DNA from: Melioribacteraceae bacterium
GTDB taxonomy: Bacteria; Bacteroidota; Ignavibacteria; Ignavibacteriales; Melioribacteraceae
DNA: 64,000 bases
Assembly: GCA_016342755.1 (NCBI GenBank)
Contig: JAEINS010000004.1
Span: 207,840-271,839, forward strand
Direction: 5' to 3'
Below the pieces are notes generated by a model. It worked only from the letters and a program-made list of their open reading frames with translations, made no database searches and had not been told where the DNA came from. Position numbers and translations under genes: made by a program. Of this stretch, positions 26,082-36,274 are shown piece after piece; positions within the stretch are counted from its first letter, which is position 1; every line of letters starts with the position of its first letter.

Positions 26082-26188
26082 TTATTCTCCTTGTAATTAT
26101 TTTTTGCAAGTCTCTAATGTCGTCCCTATCAAAAAGAATACTGTACCTTTATAATTAGGGAAAGATAATGAGAAGTGATTTTGAGATA

Positions 26189-26196
26189 CAAAGATA
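26189..26196 (-). promoter_or_regulatory. Possible -7 box for the RRM gene
   Basis: TATCTTTG on the minus strand matches TAnnTTTG and lies 108 bases before the RRM start codon. No convincing -33 element is seen. Confidence 0.3.
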
Positions 26197-26243
26197 GCTA
26201 AAATATATATGAAATGTTTAGCTAATTAATTTACCCTTTATAT

Positions 26244-26672
26244 CTATTCATTATCATCAGTTGAGGTTGAAAGTCCTTTAAGCGAGCTTAAAAACAAACC
26301 AATTCCGCCTACAAGTAAAATTAATATCATAATAAGTTCAAATGCAGACATTGGTCTGAATGTGAAGTTAATACTTGTAATTACTCCAAAACCCAGCATT
26401 AGCAGTGAGCCGCCTGCTAAGATCCAGCCGATAATATTTTTATAATTATAGAAGATAAATCCAATACCAAAAATAAATGGAATTAAAACAAATCCGGAAG
26501 TTATTCCAAACCCGCCAACATGAAAAAGACTATGCCCGAATCCAAATCTTATATTATGCCCGACATGAATATTATTTAAGAATAAATATCCTCCAGCCAC
26601 CAGCATTACCAATCCAATAAAAAATCTTCCTGTTCCTCCTTCAGTTCCGCCAGCACCAACTGGTTGTTTCAT
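26244..26672 (-). CDS. Small four-helix membrane protein
   Basis: The 142-residue product has a Gly-rich N-terminus and about four membrane helices (near 17-33, 54-75, 80-98 and 112-130), with a short acidic tail. The first and second helices are joined by a His/Gly-rich loop (HVGHNIRFGFGHSLFHVGG). The layout resembles the membrane part of LiaF/DUF5668-type proteins, but I cannot assign it firmly. AAGGAG before the ATG supports the start. It lies between clpB and the RRM gene, all on the minus strand, with gaps of 62 and 162 bases. Confidence 0.7.
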   Translation of the reverse strand: MKQPVGAGGTEGGTGRFFIGLVMLVAGGYLFLNNIHVGHNIRFGFGHSLFHVGGFGITSGFVLIPFIFGIGFIFYNYKNIIGWILAGGSLLMLGFGVITSINFTFRPMSAFELIMILILLVGGIGLFLSSLKGLSTSTDDNE

Positions 26673-26734
26673 AATAACTCCTTTAAATAATAAACTTATT
26701 AATTTAGAAAATTCAAAATAAAGATGACATCTTT

Positions 26735-29353
26735 TTATTGCTTGCTAAATCTAAGTCTGCCGTCTCCTGAATATTTAACCATTATTGTATCGCCGGAATT
26801 GTATTTATTCATAAGTAATTCAGTTGATAAAGGGTTTGTAATCTGCTTCTGTATTGTTCTTTTAAGAGGTCTGGCTCCAAATGTAACATCATAACCAAGC
26901 TGTAATAAAAAGTCTTTTGCCTCATCTGTAATTTCCAAAAGCATATTTTTTTTGGCTAACATATCTTTTACTCTTGCAATCTGGATATCAATTATTCCGC
27001 TAAGTTCACTTTTTAATAATGGTTTGAATAAAACTATTTCGTCTATACGGTTTAAGAATTCCGGTCTGATATTGTTTTTTAACAATTCACTCAATTTCAT
27101 TCTTAATTCACCAAGAATACTATCCATATTCTCTTCATCAAAAGTTGAAAGTTTTTCCCGTATTATTTGTGAACCAAGATTTGAAGTCATTATTATTATT
27201 GTGTTTTTGAAATCGATAGTTCTGCCCTGATTATCCGTAAGTCTTCCATCATCAAGAACCTGCAGAAGAATATTAAATACATCGTGATGCGCTTTTTCAA
27301 TTTCGTCTAGCAGCACAACAGAGTAAGGTCTTCTTTTAACAGCTTCGGTTAACTGTCCGCCTTCTTCATAACCAATATATCCCGGAGGCGCGCCAATTAA
27401 TCTTGATACAGAATGTTTTTCCATATATTCCGACATATCTATTCTGATCATTGCATGTTCATCATTAAAAAGAAATGTTGCAAGAGCTTTGGCTAACTCA
27501 GTTTTCCCAACTCCGGTTGTGCCAATAAAAATGAAAGAACCAATAGGCCGATTCTCATCCTGAAGTCCGGCACGCGATCTTCTAATTGCGTTTGCCACAG
27601 CTGTTACAGCATCATCCTGACCAATAACCCTTTTATGCAGTTCATCTTCTAATCTTACTAATTTATTCCTTTCACTTTCCAGCATTTTAGAAATAGGAAT
27701 TCCGGTCCACTTAGCTATAACTTCAGCAATATCTTCCGCATCAACTTCTTCCTTAAGCATGCGTTTATCGGTCTGAATTTCCTGAAGTTTTTTTGTCTCT
27801 TCAATAATCCCTTTTTCAAAATTTGCAATAACACCATATCGTAACTCAGCAACTTTCCCAAAGTTTCCATCACGTTCAAATTGTTCTGCTTTTGTTTTAG
27901 AAGATTCAATCTGACTTTTCATATCACGAATTCTTTGAATTAATCCTTTTTCTAAGGTCCAATGATTTTTTAACTGATTATTTATTTCGGAAAGATCATT
28001 TAACTCTTTAGATATATCATTAAGTCTTAAAGCTGAGTCAGAATCTTTTTCACGTTTTAACGCTTCACGTTCAATTTCAAGCTGTTTAATTTTTCGTCCA
28101 AGCTGATCAAGTTCTTCGGGCATCGAACCAATTTCTATTCGCAGCTTTGAGGCAGCTTCATCTATTAAATCAATAGCTTTATCAGGTAGGAACCGATCGG
28201 AAATATACCTGTTTGAAAGCTGTACAGCCGCAACGATTGCTCCATCAGTTATTCTAACTCCGTGATGTACTTCGTATCTTTCTTTTAATCCGCGAAGTAT
28301 AGAAATTGAATCTTCTTCATTTGGTTCAGTTATAAGTACAGGCTGAAAACGCCTTTCGAGAGCGGCATCTTTTTCAATATATTTTTTGTATTCGTTAAGT
28401 GTTGTAGCTCCCACAGTATGAAGTTCGCCTCTTGCTAAAGCTGGTTTTAGAATATTTGCCGCGTCCATTGCGCCATCGGTTTTTCCGGCTCCCACAAGCT
28501 GATGAAGTTCATCAATAAACAGTATTATTTCGCCTTGTGCTGACTGAACTTCTTTTATAACTGCTTTCATGCGTTCCTCAAACTGTCCTCTATATTGCGC
28601 CCCGGCAACAAGTGCTCCTAAATCCAGCGCAATAATTTTTTTTGTCTGAAGTGAATCAGGCACATCATTAGAAATTATTCTTTGAGCAATACCTTCGGCA
28701 ATTGCGGTTTTTCCAACCCCGGGTTCACCAATCAGCACAGGATTATTTTTAGTCCTTCTGGAAAGCACCTGCAATACACGCCTAATTTCTTCATCGCGCC
28801 CAATTACCGGATCCAGTTTACCTGCTCTGGCAAGTTCGTTAAGATCGCGCCCATATTTTTTTAGAGCCTGATAAGTATCTTCCGGATTCTGTGAAGTAAC
28901 TCTCTGGTTTCCGCGAATATCCTGCAAAGCTTTTAATACAGCTTCATAAGTAATTCCATTCTTCTTAAAAAGAGTACCGCAGTTTCCGCCTTCTTTTGTA
29001 AACGCTAACAATATATGTTCAGTTGAAACATATTCGTCTTTAAGTTTTTTTGTTTCATCGGCCGATAAATCAAATAAACGTGAAGTATTTATAGACAGCT
29101 CCTGATTGCCAATTCCGCTTCCTGTAACTTTAGGCTGCTTTTCTAATAATTCAGCAACTTTAAGTTTTAAAGAATTTAAATTCGCACCTATTTTTTGAAT
29201 AATTGAGGAAGCTACATTATCAGAATCCTGAAGCATGGCGGCCAGCAGATGTTCAGGTTCAATTAATTGATTATTATAATTCTGGGCAATCTCAACACCG
29301 TTTTGAACTAGTTCCTGAGCCTTTACCGTAAGTTTATTTAGATTAAATGCCAT
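26735..29353 (-). CDS. clpB: ClpB disaggregase
   Basis: This 872-residue AAA+ chaperone rescues aggregated proteins together with DnaK. The N-domain double repeat begins [16 protein letters not shown]. The first ATPase domain has Walker A GEPGVGKT and Walker [11 protein letters not shown] coiled-coil M domain spans roughly residues 405-525. The second ATPase domain has Walker A GTTGVGKT, Walker [12 protein letters not shown] and sensor sequences. The M domain marks it as ClpB and not ClpA or ClpC. GGAG precedes the ATG. No heat-shock operator is evident in the 239 bases upstream. Confidence 0.97.
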   Translation of the reverse strand: MAFNLNKLTVKAQELVQNGVEIAQNYNNQLIEPEHLLAAMLQDSDNVASSIIQKIGANLNSLKLKVAELLEKQPKVTGSGIGNQELSINTSRLFDLSADETKKLKDEYVSTEHILLAFTKEGGNCGTLFKKNGITYEAVLKALQDIRGNQRVTSQNPEDTYQALKKYGRDLNELARAGKLDPVIGRDEEIRRVLQVLSRRTKNNPVLIGEPGVGKTAIAEGIAQRIISNDVPDSLQTKKIIALDLGALVAGAQYRGQFEERMKAVIKEVQSAQGEIILFIDELHQLVGAGKTDGAMDAANILKPALARGELHTVGATTLNEYKKYIEKDAALERRFQPVLITEPNEEDSISILRGLKERYEVHHGVRITDGAIVAAVQLSNRYISDRFLPDKAIDLIDEAASKLRIEIGSMPEELDQLGRKIKQLEIEREALKREKDSDSALRLNDISKELNDLSEINNQLKNHWTLEKGLIQRIRDMKSQIESSKTKAEQFERDGNFGKVAELRYGVIANFEKGIIEETKKLQEIQTDKRMLKEEVDAEDIAEVIAKWTGIPISKMLESERNKLVRLEDELHKRVIGQDDAVTAVANAIRRSRAGLQDENRPIGSFIFIGTTGVGKTELAKALATFLFNDEHAMIRIDMSEYMEKHSVSRLIGAPPGYIGYEEGGQLTEAVKRRPYSVVLLDEIEKAHHDVFNILLQVLDDGRLTDNQGRTIDFKNTIIIMTSNLGSQIIREKLSTFDEENMDSILGELRMKLSELLKNNIRPEFLNRIDEIVLFKPLLKSELSGIIDIQIARVKDMLAKKNMLLEITDEAKDFLLQLGYDVTFGARPLKRTIQKQITNPLSTELLMNKYNSGDTIMVKYSGDGRLRFSKQ

Positions 29354-29592
29354 TATATAATCTCCAGATATATTTTCAAGTTCAAAATAATTTTAAAGTC
29401 TGAAAACAAAAAAGTTCCAGCACATTTAATTTACCAAAGTATATAATAATAAAAACAATCAGTAACACTTTAAATACAAAACATCTCTAAAGATAATTAA
29501 AGGAATCTGTTTTTTATTCTGGAGTTTTTGGAATAGATAAGTTTCGTTATAGAATTGTTAAAAAAGGGAAGTACATTGCCATCATAAAAAAC

Positions 29593-30888
29593 TTATTCAG
29601 GATTATATTGTTTGGTGTTTAGAAGCATTCCATTTTTATAATTGGCTTCACGGATAAGATTTCCTTCCGTATTATATGAATAATAGGTTCCATTGAGCAA
29701 GTTGTTTTTGTATTCCATAAACTCAGATACTTCTCCGCTTTCATGGTACCACGACGCAATACCATCTCTAATTCCTTCCTTAAAATATTCTTTCGAAAGA
29801 ATGTTTCCGCTTTTATAATAATATTTTGAAAGCCCGTTCATTTTATTGTGATTATAACGGCGTGTACATTTTAATTCCCCCGTTTGATAATACTCATTCT
29901 CAATATCTTCACGTACATCCGCAAGAAAATATTGTTCAAGAATTAAAATACCCTCTTTGTTATATTCTTTGTAATGTCCGTTTTTCATTCCATTCGAAAA
30001 AGTTATCTGCTTATAAACAGTTCCGCTGTCATGATAGAAAAAACACAGGCTGTCTAAAACTCCGCTTTTATAGTTCTTAACCGATTCAAGATATCCGCTT
30101 TCAAAATATGATTTATTAATTCCGTTTAGAACTCCTTCCTTAAAGCTGGTTGCCGCTTTAAGAATTCCTATTTCATAGAACTCATCAAAACTTTCTTCTG
30201 TCTTTTCAAAATTTCCTACTACATCAAATCGGGTCCTTTTTATGACTTGTCCATGATTATATTGGTCTATTACCTTAGTTGAGCCGTCTGCATAATAGAT
30301 ATAAGAGGTTCCGTGAAGTTTATCATTTGTGTAATTAGCTTCAATTGCCAGTTCGCCAAAATCATAATAGACGCGGTTTATTCCTTCCCTTAAACCGTTT
30401 ACATAGTTGCGTTCAACTTCTAATTTACCGTTTTCAAAAAAAGTTTTACATAGTCCGTTTAATTTACCTTCTCTAAAAATAAAGATACTTTGAATTTTTC
30501 CGCTTTGGTAATAAGTTTTTGTGAAGCCGTCTTGCATATTGTTTTTATAACTCGGTTCTGACCAAAGTTCACCGGTGCCGTAAAACCATTTAGAAATTCC
30601 CTCCAGCTTGTCATTTTCATAATTCCATATCATACTTATCTTACCATTTTCAAAGTACCAATTCGAAATACCTTCAGCAATACCGTTTCTATAATTCCAT
30701 TCTTTCCACAACGGACCGCTTTCATAGAATTCCTTATACTTGCCATGCCTAATCTCGTTAACCAATTCTTCAACCGACTGTAATGCACCGCTTGGATAAT
30801 AGTGTTTTTTAACTTCAACTTTTTGTGCAAGAATTATGTTAGTAAAAAATAACAGTAAGGCGAAAATTATTTTATATTTCAACTTCAT
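29593..30888 (-). CDS. Exported YwqK-like MORN-variant repeat protein
   Basis: The 431-residue protein has a signal peptide ending at ILAQ. About 16 repeats of roughly 23 residues follow, each built around a Y.. G motif such as GKYKEFYESGPLWKEWNYRNG. These are the MORN-variant repeats seen in the family labelled YwqK toxin-antitoxin antitoxin, though that label does not fit an exported, stand-alone protein and I would not infer a toxin role. The fold is an extended beta ribbon. No partner gene is adjacent; the upstream neighbour is divergent. Function is unknown. Confidence 0.85.
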   Translation of the reverse strand: MKLKYKIIFALLLFFTNIILAQKVEVKKHYYPSGALQSVEELVNEIRHGKYKEFYESGPLWKEWNYRNGIAEGISNWYFENGKISMIWNYENDKLEGISKWFYGTGELWSEPSYKNNMQDGFTKTYYQSGKIQSIFIFREGKLNGLCKTFFENGKLEVERNYVNGLREGINRVYYDFGELAIEANYTNDKLHGTSYIYYADGSTKVIDQYNHGQVIKRTRFDVVGNFEKTEESFDEFYEIGILKAATSFKEGVLNGINKSYFESGYLESVKNYKSGVLDSLCFFYHDSGTVYKQITFSNGMKNGHYKEYNKEGILILEQYFLADVREDIENEYYQTGELKCTRRYNHNKMNGLSKYYYKSGNILSKEYFKEGIRDGIASWYHESGEVSEFMEYKNNLLNGTYYSYNTEGNLIREANYKNGMLLNTKQYNPE

Positions 30889-31008
30889 TAAGTTTGTTCA
30901 GTATTATGATTTTAAAGTATCAAAACTAATAAAAGAATGTCTCTTTTGGATGGAATTTTTTTAACACTCTCCGTAAATTTGATTATTGCTAAAAAAAATG
31001 GAAGAAGC

Positions 31009-31410
31009 ATGTTTAAAACAAAAGAAAAAATTAGATTTCATGATTCCGATCCGGCTGGAATTTTGTTTTATGGAAATATATTTAAACTTGTACATTCAGC
31101 ATGCGAAGATATGATTTCCTCCTTTTCGATGAACTTAAATTATTATGCCGATGAAAAATTTGTATTCCCATTGGTTCACGCCGAAGCTGATTATATAAAG
31201 CCAATTAGAACGGGTGATAATGTTGAAATTGAAATTGGCGTTTATATATTAGGGGAAACTTCTTTCACTTTAGAATATGTAATTACAAATAATGCTGATG
31301 AAATTCTTGCTAATGTTAAAACTGTGCATGTTTGTGTATCGAAGGAAAATTTCAAAAAATCTTTATTGCCCGAAGAATTACGAAATAACCTGGAATTACA
31401 TAAGATTTAA
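31009..31410 (+). CDS. Hotdog thioesterase, probable DHNA-CoA hydrolase
   Basis: I place the start at the ATG at 31009, which has GGAAG just upstream and gives the usual 133-residue length; the in-frame ATG at 30937 adds 24 residues that do not fit. The 4HBT signature FHDSDPAGILFYGNIF carries the catalytic Asp. In menaquinone biosynthesis a hotdog enzyme of this family hydrolyses 1,4-dihydroxy-2-naphthoyl-CoA, the step between MenB and MenA. This gene overlaps the end of menE by 15 bases on the opposite strand, so its position supports that role. A general acyl-CoA thioesterase (YbgC/FadM type) remains possible. Confidence 0.8.
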   Translation: MFKTKEKIRFHDSDPAGILFYGNIFKLVHSACEDMISSFSMNLNYYADEKFVFPLVHAEADYIKPIRTGDNVEIEIGVYILGETSFTLEYVITNNADEILANVKTVHVCVSKENFKKSLLPEELRNNLELHKI

Positions 31411-32802
31411 TTGTCGTTTAAGTTCTTCTTTTTGGGGTTTACCAAGAGAAGTTTTGGGAATGAAATTGACAAAGAATATTTGTTTGGGAATTTTATAACC
31501 CGCCAATTCTGTTTTTAAAAAATTATATATTTGTGATTTTTCTAAGCTATAACTGCATTTAATAGCAGCACAGACTATTTGTCCCCATTCTTCATCATTC
31601 AAAGAAAATACACAAGCCTCTTCTACTCCGCTATATTTTACTATTGCTGATTCAACTTCATTCGGATTTACATTTTCACCACCGGTTATTATTAAATCTT
31701 CCCGCCTGGAATTAATATAGAGATAACCGTTTATATCAATGTATCCAAAATCACTAGTATGATAAAATCCGTATTCATCAATATTAGAAGTCTGTTTGTT
31801 AATATATCCTTTAAAAAGAGATTCTGATTTTACAAGAATTTCACCATCCCGGCCATCAATAATAACTTCAACATTTTCAAAAGCCTTTCCGGATGCCGAT
31901 GGATACTTCCTTAATTCATTTAACCCAATTGCCGCAAGCATTGCTCCGGTTTCCGATGAACCATAAACTTTAACCAAGGGCAATCCGGCTTCTAACCCTT
32001 TTATAATAAGCTCATCCAAAGAAGCACTTCCTCCGACAAATACACATTTTACGGATTCAGGAATTTCAAGGTTTTCATCTAATAATCTTTTAAGCATTGT
32101 TGGGACTAAAGAAATTACTGTTGGCTGATCTTGTTTAATTGAACTAAGCAGATCTTCTGTCGATAGAGATTGTGGAACAATTACCATGGAGCCGGTTAAT
32201 AAAGCTCTTAAGAAGATTAAGAATCCGCCAATATGATAAAACGGCAAACTCACTAACCATTTATCATCAACCGTAGTTTTAGTAATAGAATCAGTATTTA
32301 CAACACTTTTATAAAGCGAACTAAAAGTATGTATAATCCCTTTTGGAACACCGGTTGTGCCGGATGTAAACAGTATTAATGCAGTCCGGTTTTTGTTGAA
32401 CTCAAATTTCTTTTTAGTTACTGCCGTGCCATTTAAAAGCGAACTATAATCGATAGTTGCCAGTTCCTTTATTTTAATACTTTTATCAACAATTACTCTG
32501 CTGGTTTTTAACTGTGTTAAAATGGTTTTTATTTCTGAAACTGAAAGACGTGTATTAATAGGTACAGGAACAGCATTAATAGACCATGCGGCATAAACAG
32601 TAGTTATGAAAGAGAGATTATCATTCAATAATATTGGCAGATAGTCATTCTCTCCGAAGCCATTACCGGTTAATGAAGAAGCTATTATATTGGTTTGTTT
32701 TTTCAATTCACGATATGAATATTCATTGCCCGGGGTTTTTATCGCCAGTTTGTTTTCGTCAGTTTGGGCAAGCCAATCATTATTTAAGTCAATCTTAATC
32801 AT
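31396..32802 (-). CDS. menE: o-Succinylbenzoate-CoA ligase
   Basis: This 468-residue acyl-adenylate synthetase activates o-succinylbenzoate with ATP and CoA. The AMP-binding motif is ILFTSGTTGVPKGI near residue 150. The adenylation core continues through GSSETGAML and the hinge YHTSDFG, and the C-terminal lid carries ITGGENVNPNEVE and ends with a catalytic lysine in FIPKTSLGKPQK. Identity as MenE rests on these motifs plus location directly after menC, which it overlaps by eight bases. It is the last gene of menA-menC-menE and converges with the thioesterase gene. Confidence 0.93.
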   Translation of the reverse strand: MIKIDLNNDWLAQTDENKLAIKTPGNEYSYRELKKQTNIIASSLTGNGFGENDYLPILLNDNLSFITTVYAAWSINAVPVPINTRLSVSEIKTILTQLKTSRVIVDKSIKIKELATIDYSSLLNGTAVTKKKFEFNKNRTALILFTSGTTGVPKGIIHTFSSLYKSVVNTDSITKTTVDDKWLVSLPFYHIGGFLIFLRALLTGSMVIVPQSLSTEDLLSSIKQDQPTVISLVPTMLKRLLDENLEIPESVKCVFVGGSASLDELIIKGLEAGLPLVKVYGSSETGAMLAAIGLNELRKYPSASGKAFENVEVIIDGRDGEILVKSESLFKGYINKQTSNIDEYGFYHTSDFGYIDINGYLYINSRREDLIITGGENVNPNEVESAIVKYSGVEEACVFSLNDEEWGQIVCAAIKCSYSLEKSQIYNFLKTELAGYKIPKQIFFVNFIPKTSLGKPQKEELKRQLNLM

Positions 32803-33841
32803 TAATTAAATGGGCTGGATTATTTAATAGTTTTCCGGTTCTGAAATTTATTTGTCCATTTTTAATTGGGAACAGATTTTTTGAAATTACTGGCGTTACT
32901 AAATCAATAGTTCCTAAACCATGGACAGTATTTGGTAAAAAGGAAGCCAGCAAAATTAAATAGCTTGCAGCAACCGTATTTTCAAGGGCTGAAGAAATAA
33001 CTGCTGTCATCCCCTTCGACTCAGTTTGTTCAATAATATCAAGTGTATTTGCCATTCCGCCGAATAAAGTTGGCTTAACAATAAAATGCTTAATATCACT
33101 TTGTTCACAGAGTAAATTAAAATCATTCATGTCTGCCAGTGATTCATCAGCCGCAATGGGAATTGAGGAAACTTGAGAGAGTTTTATCAAATCATTTATT
33201 GAGGTACAAGGCTGTTCAATATACTCAATATTATACTGCGCCAGTTTTTTTATATTCATTATCGCGTCATTAAGCGGCCAGGCTCCGTTTACATCCAGTT
33301 TAATTTTGATTCCATTATTTGCCGCACAAGAAACAGAATCAATTAATTTTAATTCATCGTTAAAACAATTCTGCCCGACTTTTATTTTAATTGTTTTAAA
33401 TCCTTTTTCTATAAACTTTTTTGTTTTGTTAAGTGATTCCTCAATTGTGGTACTTCCAATTAATCCATTTACTAAAACAGTCTTTTCTGAAAAGTTTAAA
33501 TCATTAGAACGAATTTTTATTTCAGTTAAACACTGCTCAACCGCGAATCTAACCGAAGGTGTTAAGTTATATCCGGCCAAAAAGTGAAAAGGGAATTTTG
33601 CGTTATTCAATTGTGTACCGGGTAAAATACTGTTCAGCAATAGAATGGATCGTTCAGTTTCTTCAAAAGTTTCTTTCCCGAAAAAGGGCAATGGACTTGC
33701 TTCTCCATATCCAACCATTCTGCTGTCGGTTTTTATCTGAATTAGAAATCCTTTGCGGGTTTTAATAATTCCTTTTGAGTTTATCAGAGGAGTGTTCAGG
33801 TTATAATCAAAGATTTTCCATTTTACAGATTCAATCTTCAT
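32795..33841 (-). CDS. menC: o-Succinylbenzoate synthase
   Basis: MenC dehydrates SHCHC to o-succinylbenzoate. The 348-residue protein is an enolase-superfamily enzyme. The capping domain includes GYGEASPLPFFG, the barrel has the catalytic Lys in TIKIKVGQ, and the metal ligands are in KLDVNGAW, IEQP and AADESLAD; a second Lys lies in HFIVKPTLFGG. These features fit MenC and not muconate-lactonising enzymes, and the neighbours settle it. The start overlaps the menA stop by four bases and the stop overlaps menE by eight, a tight translational chain. Confidence 0.94.
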   Translation of the reverse strand: MKIESVKWKIFDYNLNTPLINSKGIIKTRKGFLIQIKTDSRMVGYGEASPLPFFGKETFEETERSILLLNSILPGTQLNNAKFPFHFLAGYNLTPSVRFAVEQCLTEIKIRSNDLNFSEKTVLVNGLIGSTTIEESLNKTKKFIEKGFKTIKIKVGQNCFNDELKLIDSVSCAANNGIKIKLDVNGAWPLNDAIMNIKKLAQYNIEYIEQPCTSINDLIKLSQVSSIPIAADESLADMNDFNLLCEQSDIKHFIVKPTLFGGMANTLDIIEQTESKGMTAVISSALENTVAASYLILLASFLPNTVHGLGTIDLVTPVISKNLFPIKNGQINFRTGKLLNNPAHLIND

Positions 33842-34731
33842 AATAAAAAACCGAGTGATAATAGTATTCCAAACAGTGCGCTAAATTTTGCGGTCGATTC
33901 CAAAAGAAAATTTAAGTCTGTTCCCTTTAGGCGGTTTAATTGTAAAATTTGTTTAATAGCTAATGGAATGGAAACCAAAGGCAGCAGTATGTAAATTGAC
34001 TGAGAGAAATAATAAATGGAAATAACAGCAATATAACTTAATATTATGGATGAAATATATTGTGCCTTTGTAAAGGTTCTACCAAATTTAACGGCAAGTG
34101 TATTTTTATTATTAAGTTTATCTTCATCAATATCCCTAAAATTATTGATGACTAAGATATTTGTTATCAGCAATCCTGCGGGAATTGAAGCGAGTAAAAT
34201 TATACTATTTATTTCTAGGGTTTGTACATAGTAGGTTCCGCAGGTAGCAACCAGACCAAAAAATATAAATACAAATATATCACCAAGTCCGTTATACGCT
34301 AAAGGAAATGGTCCGGCTGTGTAAGAAATACCTGTAAGAATTGAAACTATTCCTATAATCAGAATGAAAGATCCGCCGATATAAACAAGATAAAGTCCGG
34401 CTAGGAATGCTATTCCAAAGGTCAGATATATTCCTAATTTCATTTCCTTTTTTGAAATCCATCCGGCGGCTAAAGCTCTTGTCGGCCCTTTTCTTTCTTC
34501 GGTATCTTTGCCGGAAAGGAAGTCGTATAAGTCGTTAACAAAGTTTGTCCCAATCTGAATAAGTATTGAACATAGTAATGCAATTGTGGCTGCGGCAAAA
34601 TTATGCGAATCATTTTTAACAGCAACAGAAGTTCCAATTAATACCGGAACAACAGCAGCTAAAAGTGTTTTGGGCCGACTGGCTAAAATCCAGCTTCTAA
34701 ACTTTGACGGTCTATTTAAAGATTCATTCAT
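33838..34731 (-). CDS. menA: DHNA polyprenyltransferase
   Basis: MenA joins 1,4-dihydroxy-2-naphthoate to a polyprenyl chain in the inner membrane, losing CO2. The protein has about eight membrane helices and the two aspartate-rich prenyl-diphosphate motifs of UbiA enzymes, NFVNDLYDFLSGKD and NNFRDIDED. The N-terminal WILASRPKTLLAA is typical of MenA. I use the ATG at 34731 (297 residues); a TTG at 34740 adds three residues. It overlaps menC by four bases. A terminator at 34775-34803 separates it from menB, so it probably has its own promoter or depends on readthrough. Confidence 0.94.
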   Translation of the reverse strand: MNESLNRPSKFRSWILASRPKTLLAAVVPVLIGTSVAVKNDSHNFAAATIALLCSILIQIGTNFVNDLYDFLSGKDTEERKGPTRALAAGWISKKEMKLGIYLTFGIAFLAGLYLVYIGGSFILIIGIVSILTGISYTAGPFPLAYNGLGDIFVFIFFGLVATCGTYYVQTLEINSIILLASIPAGLLITNILVINNFRDIDEDKLNNKNTLAVKFGRTFTKAQYISSIILSYIAVISIYYFSQSIYILLPLVSIPLAIKQILQLNRLKGTDLNFLLESTAKFSALFGILLSLGFLL

Positions 34732-34774
34732 AAAAAACAATCTTACTTTTCTAATAAATTGATAAAATAAAAAA

Positions 34775-34803
34775 GCGGTTAACCTATATAAAGGTATAAC
34801 CGC
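34775..34803 (-). terminator. Rho-independent terminator after menB
   Basis: On the minus strand GCGGTTATACC pairs with GGTTAACCGC, with one bulge, and a T-rich tract (TTTTTTATTTT) follows. It lies directly after the menB stop and before menA. Confidence 0.8.
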
Positions 34804-34824
34804 CCTGCTAAACTAAATTCTGTT

Positions 34825-35658
34825 CTACGGAACACGTGGAAACTTTGAGAAGTCAGGTTTGCGCTTTTCATTGTAAGCGTTACGTCCTTCCTGAGCTTCT
34901 TCCGACATATAATACAACAACGTTGAATTACCAGCTAACTCCTGAATTCCGGCTTGCCCGTCTAACTCAGCATTAAAAGCCGATTTTAAGAGTCTAAGCG
35001 AAAGAGGACTGTTTTGCAGCATCTCTTTTGCCCATTGTACACCTTCTTCTTCTAACTTATCGATTGGTACAACCTTATTTACAAGTCCCATTTTTTCAGC
35101 TTCATCAGCATTATATTGCCGGCATAGGTACCAGATCTCCCGGGCTTTTTTCTGTCCGACTAATCTTGCAAGATAACTAGATCCAAATCCACCGTCAAAA
35201 CTGCCTACTTTAGGACCAGTCTGTCCAAACACCGCATTATCAGCGGCAATAGTAAGATCACAAATAACATGAAGAACATGCCCGCCGCCAATAGCGTAAC
35301 CGGCAACTAACGCAACAACAGGTTTTGGAATGCTGCGGATAAGTTTTTGAAGATCAAGAACATTTAGTCTTGGAACACCATCTTGCCCGACATACCCTTT
35401 ATCACCGCGTATTTTCTGATCACCGCCCGAACAGAAAGCATATTTGCCATCTTTTGCGGGTCCGTTTCCTGTTAATAAAATAACGCCAATTTCCGGATCT
35501 TCCCTTGCATCGATAAATGCTTCATACATTTGAAGAACAGTATCCGGCCGAAACGCATTCCTGACTTCGGGTCTATTGATAGATATCTTAGCAATGCCAT
35601 CCATCTTTTCATAGATTATATCGGAATAATCTTTTACGCTAATCCAATTAAAACTCAT
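34825..35658 (-). CDS. menB: 1,4-Dihydroxy-2-naphthoyl-CoA synthase
   Basis: This 277-residue crotonase-fold enzyme closes the second ring of the naphthoquinone. MenB hallmarks are [10 protein letters not shown], the oxyanion loop [12 protein letters not shown], and the [19 protein letters not shown] block. The C-terminal [18 protein letters not shown] tail is also typical. It is transcribed alone: a hairpin terminator follows, and a possible -7 box (TATTTTTG) lies 37 bases upstream. Confidence 0.97.
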   Translation of the reverse strand: MSFNWISVKDYSDIIYEKMDGIAKISINRPEVRNAFRPDTVLQMYEAFIDAREDPEIGVILLTGNGPAKDGKYAFCSGGDQKIRGDKGYVGQDGVPRLNVLDLQKLIRSIPKPVVALVAGYAIGGGHVLHVICDLTIAADNAVFGQTGPKVGSFDGGFGSSYLARLVGQKKAREIWYLCRQYNADEAEKMGLVNKVVPIDKLEEEGVQWAKEMLQNSPLSLRLLKSAFNAELDGQAGIQELAGNSTLLYYMSEEAQEGRNAYNEKRKPDFSKFPRVP

Positions 35659-35694
35659 TTTTAATACCTTATTTTTATAATTTTATTTTGTATG

Positions 35695-35702
35695 CAAAAA
35701 TA
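35695..35702 (-). promoter_or_regulatory. Possible -7 box upstream of menB
   Basis: TATTTTTG on the minus strand fits TAnnTTTG and lies 37 bases before the menB ATG, a plausible promoter distance. A matching -33 element is not obvious. Confidence 0.35.
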
Positions 35703-35758
35703 ATAAATAATTCGGATTTTTTATCTATTTATGGAAAGATTAAAAATTAGGAGTGATA

Positions 35759-36274
35759 ATGTATAAAATTTTATGTCTGATAATTTTAATTGGTTTAGCA
35801 TGTTGTGGGAAGGGAATTGAAAAGTTTCCTCAGACTGAAATAATTCCCGATGGGATTTATTTAGTTCTTGATGAATTTGAAATTGATTATACACCTAATT
35901 TGGAAAACGACAGTTTAGTAATAATAAATTATAGCGATCTGGTTGATGAGAATGAAAATAGCCAGTTATTGCTGGACAAATACAAATTTGTTCCACTCTC
36001 ATTAATGAAAAAACCTGTAACTCAGGATCAGGAAGACGGCCGAAAAAAACTCCTCCTTGAACTTACAGATACAGCCAACGATAGATTAAAGTTCTTCACG
36101 GAAAAATGTTTAAATCGGGAGGCGGCTATTGTAATTGGAAACAGGGCAATGACCGTTCATAAGGTTAGATCGGTTATAGAAGACGGGAAACTGCAAATTA
36201 CAGGCTGTACAGATAACGCATGTGAAGTCTTATATATGGAACTAAAAGATAATATTATCGGGATGCCGAAATAG
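35759..36274 (+). CDS. Lipoprotein resembling the SecD head domain
   Basis: The ATG at 35759 has AGGAG five bases upstream, better than the GTG at 35753. The 171-residue product has a lipoprotein signal ending GLACC. Its C-terminal half (LELTDTANDRLKFFTEKCLN, then REAAIVIGNRAMTVHKV and LQITGC) follows the pattern of the SecDF P1 head: a helix, AIVxxxxxxxxxxV, then G.. I.G. No transmembrane domain of SecD is present. This similarity is by eye and not proven. It lies on the opposite strand inside the menaquinone locus, and its last 20 bases overlap the end of menH. A role in envelope protein export or a DUF-type scaffold is possible; I cannot say more. Confidence 0.7.
   Translation: MYKILCLIILIGLACCGKGIEKFPQTEIIPDGIYLVLDEFEIDYTPNLENDSLVIINYSDLVDENENSQLLLDKYKFVPLSLMKKPVTQDQEDGRKKLLLELTDTANDRLKFFTEKCLNREAAIVIGNRAMTVHKVRSVIEDGKLQITGCTDNACEVLYMELKDNIIGMPK

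Noticed and set aside
29593..30888. A toxin-antitoxin system based on the YwqK label
   Set aside because: The protein is exported, stands alone and consists of MORN-variant repeats; no toxin gene is adjacent.
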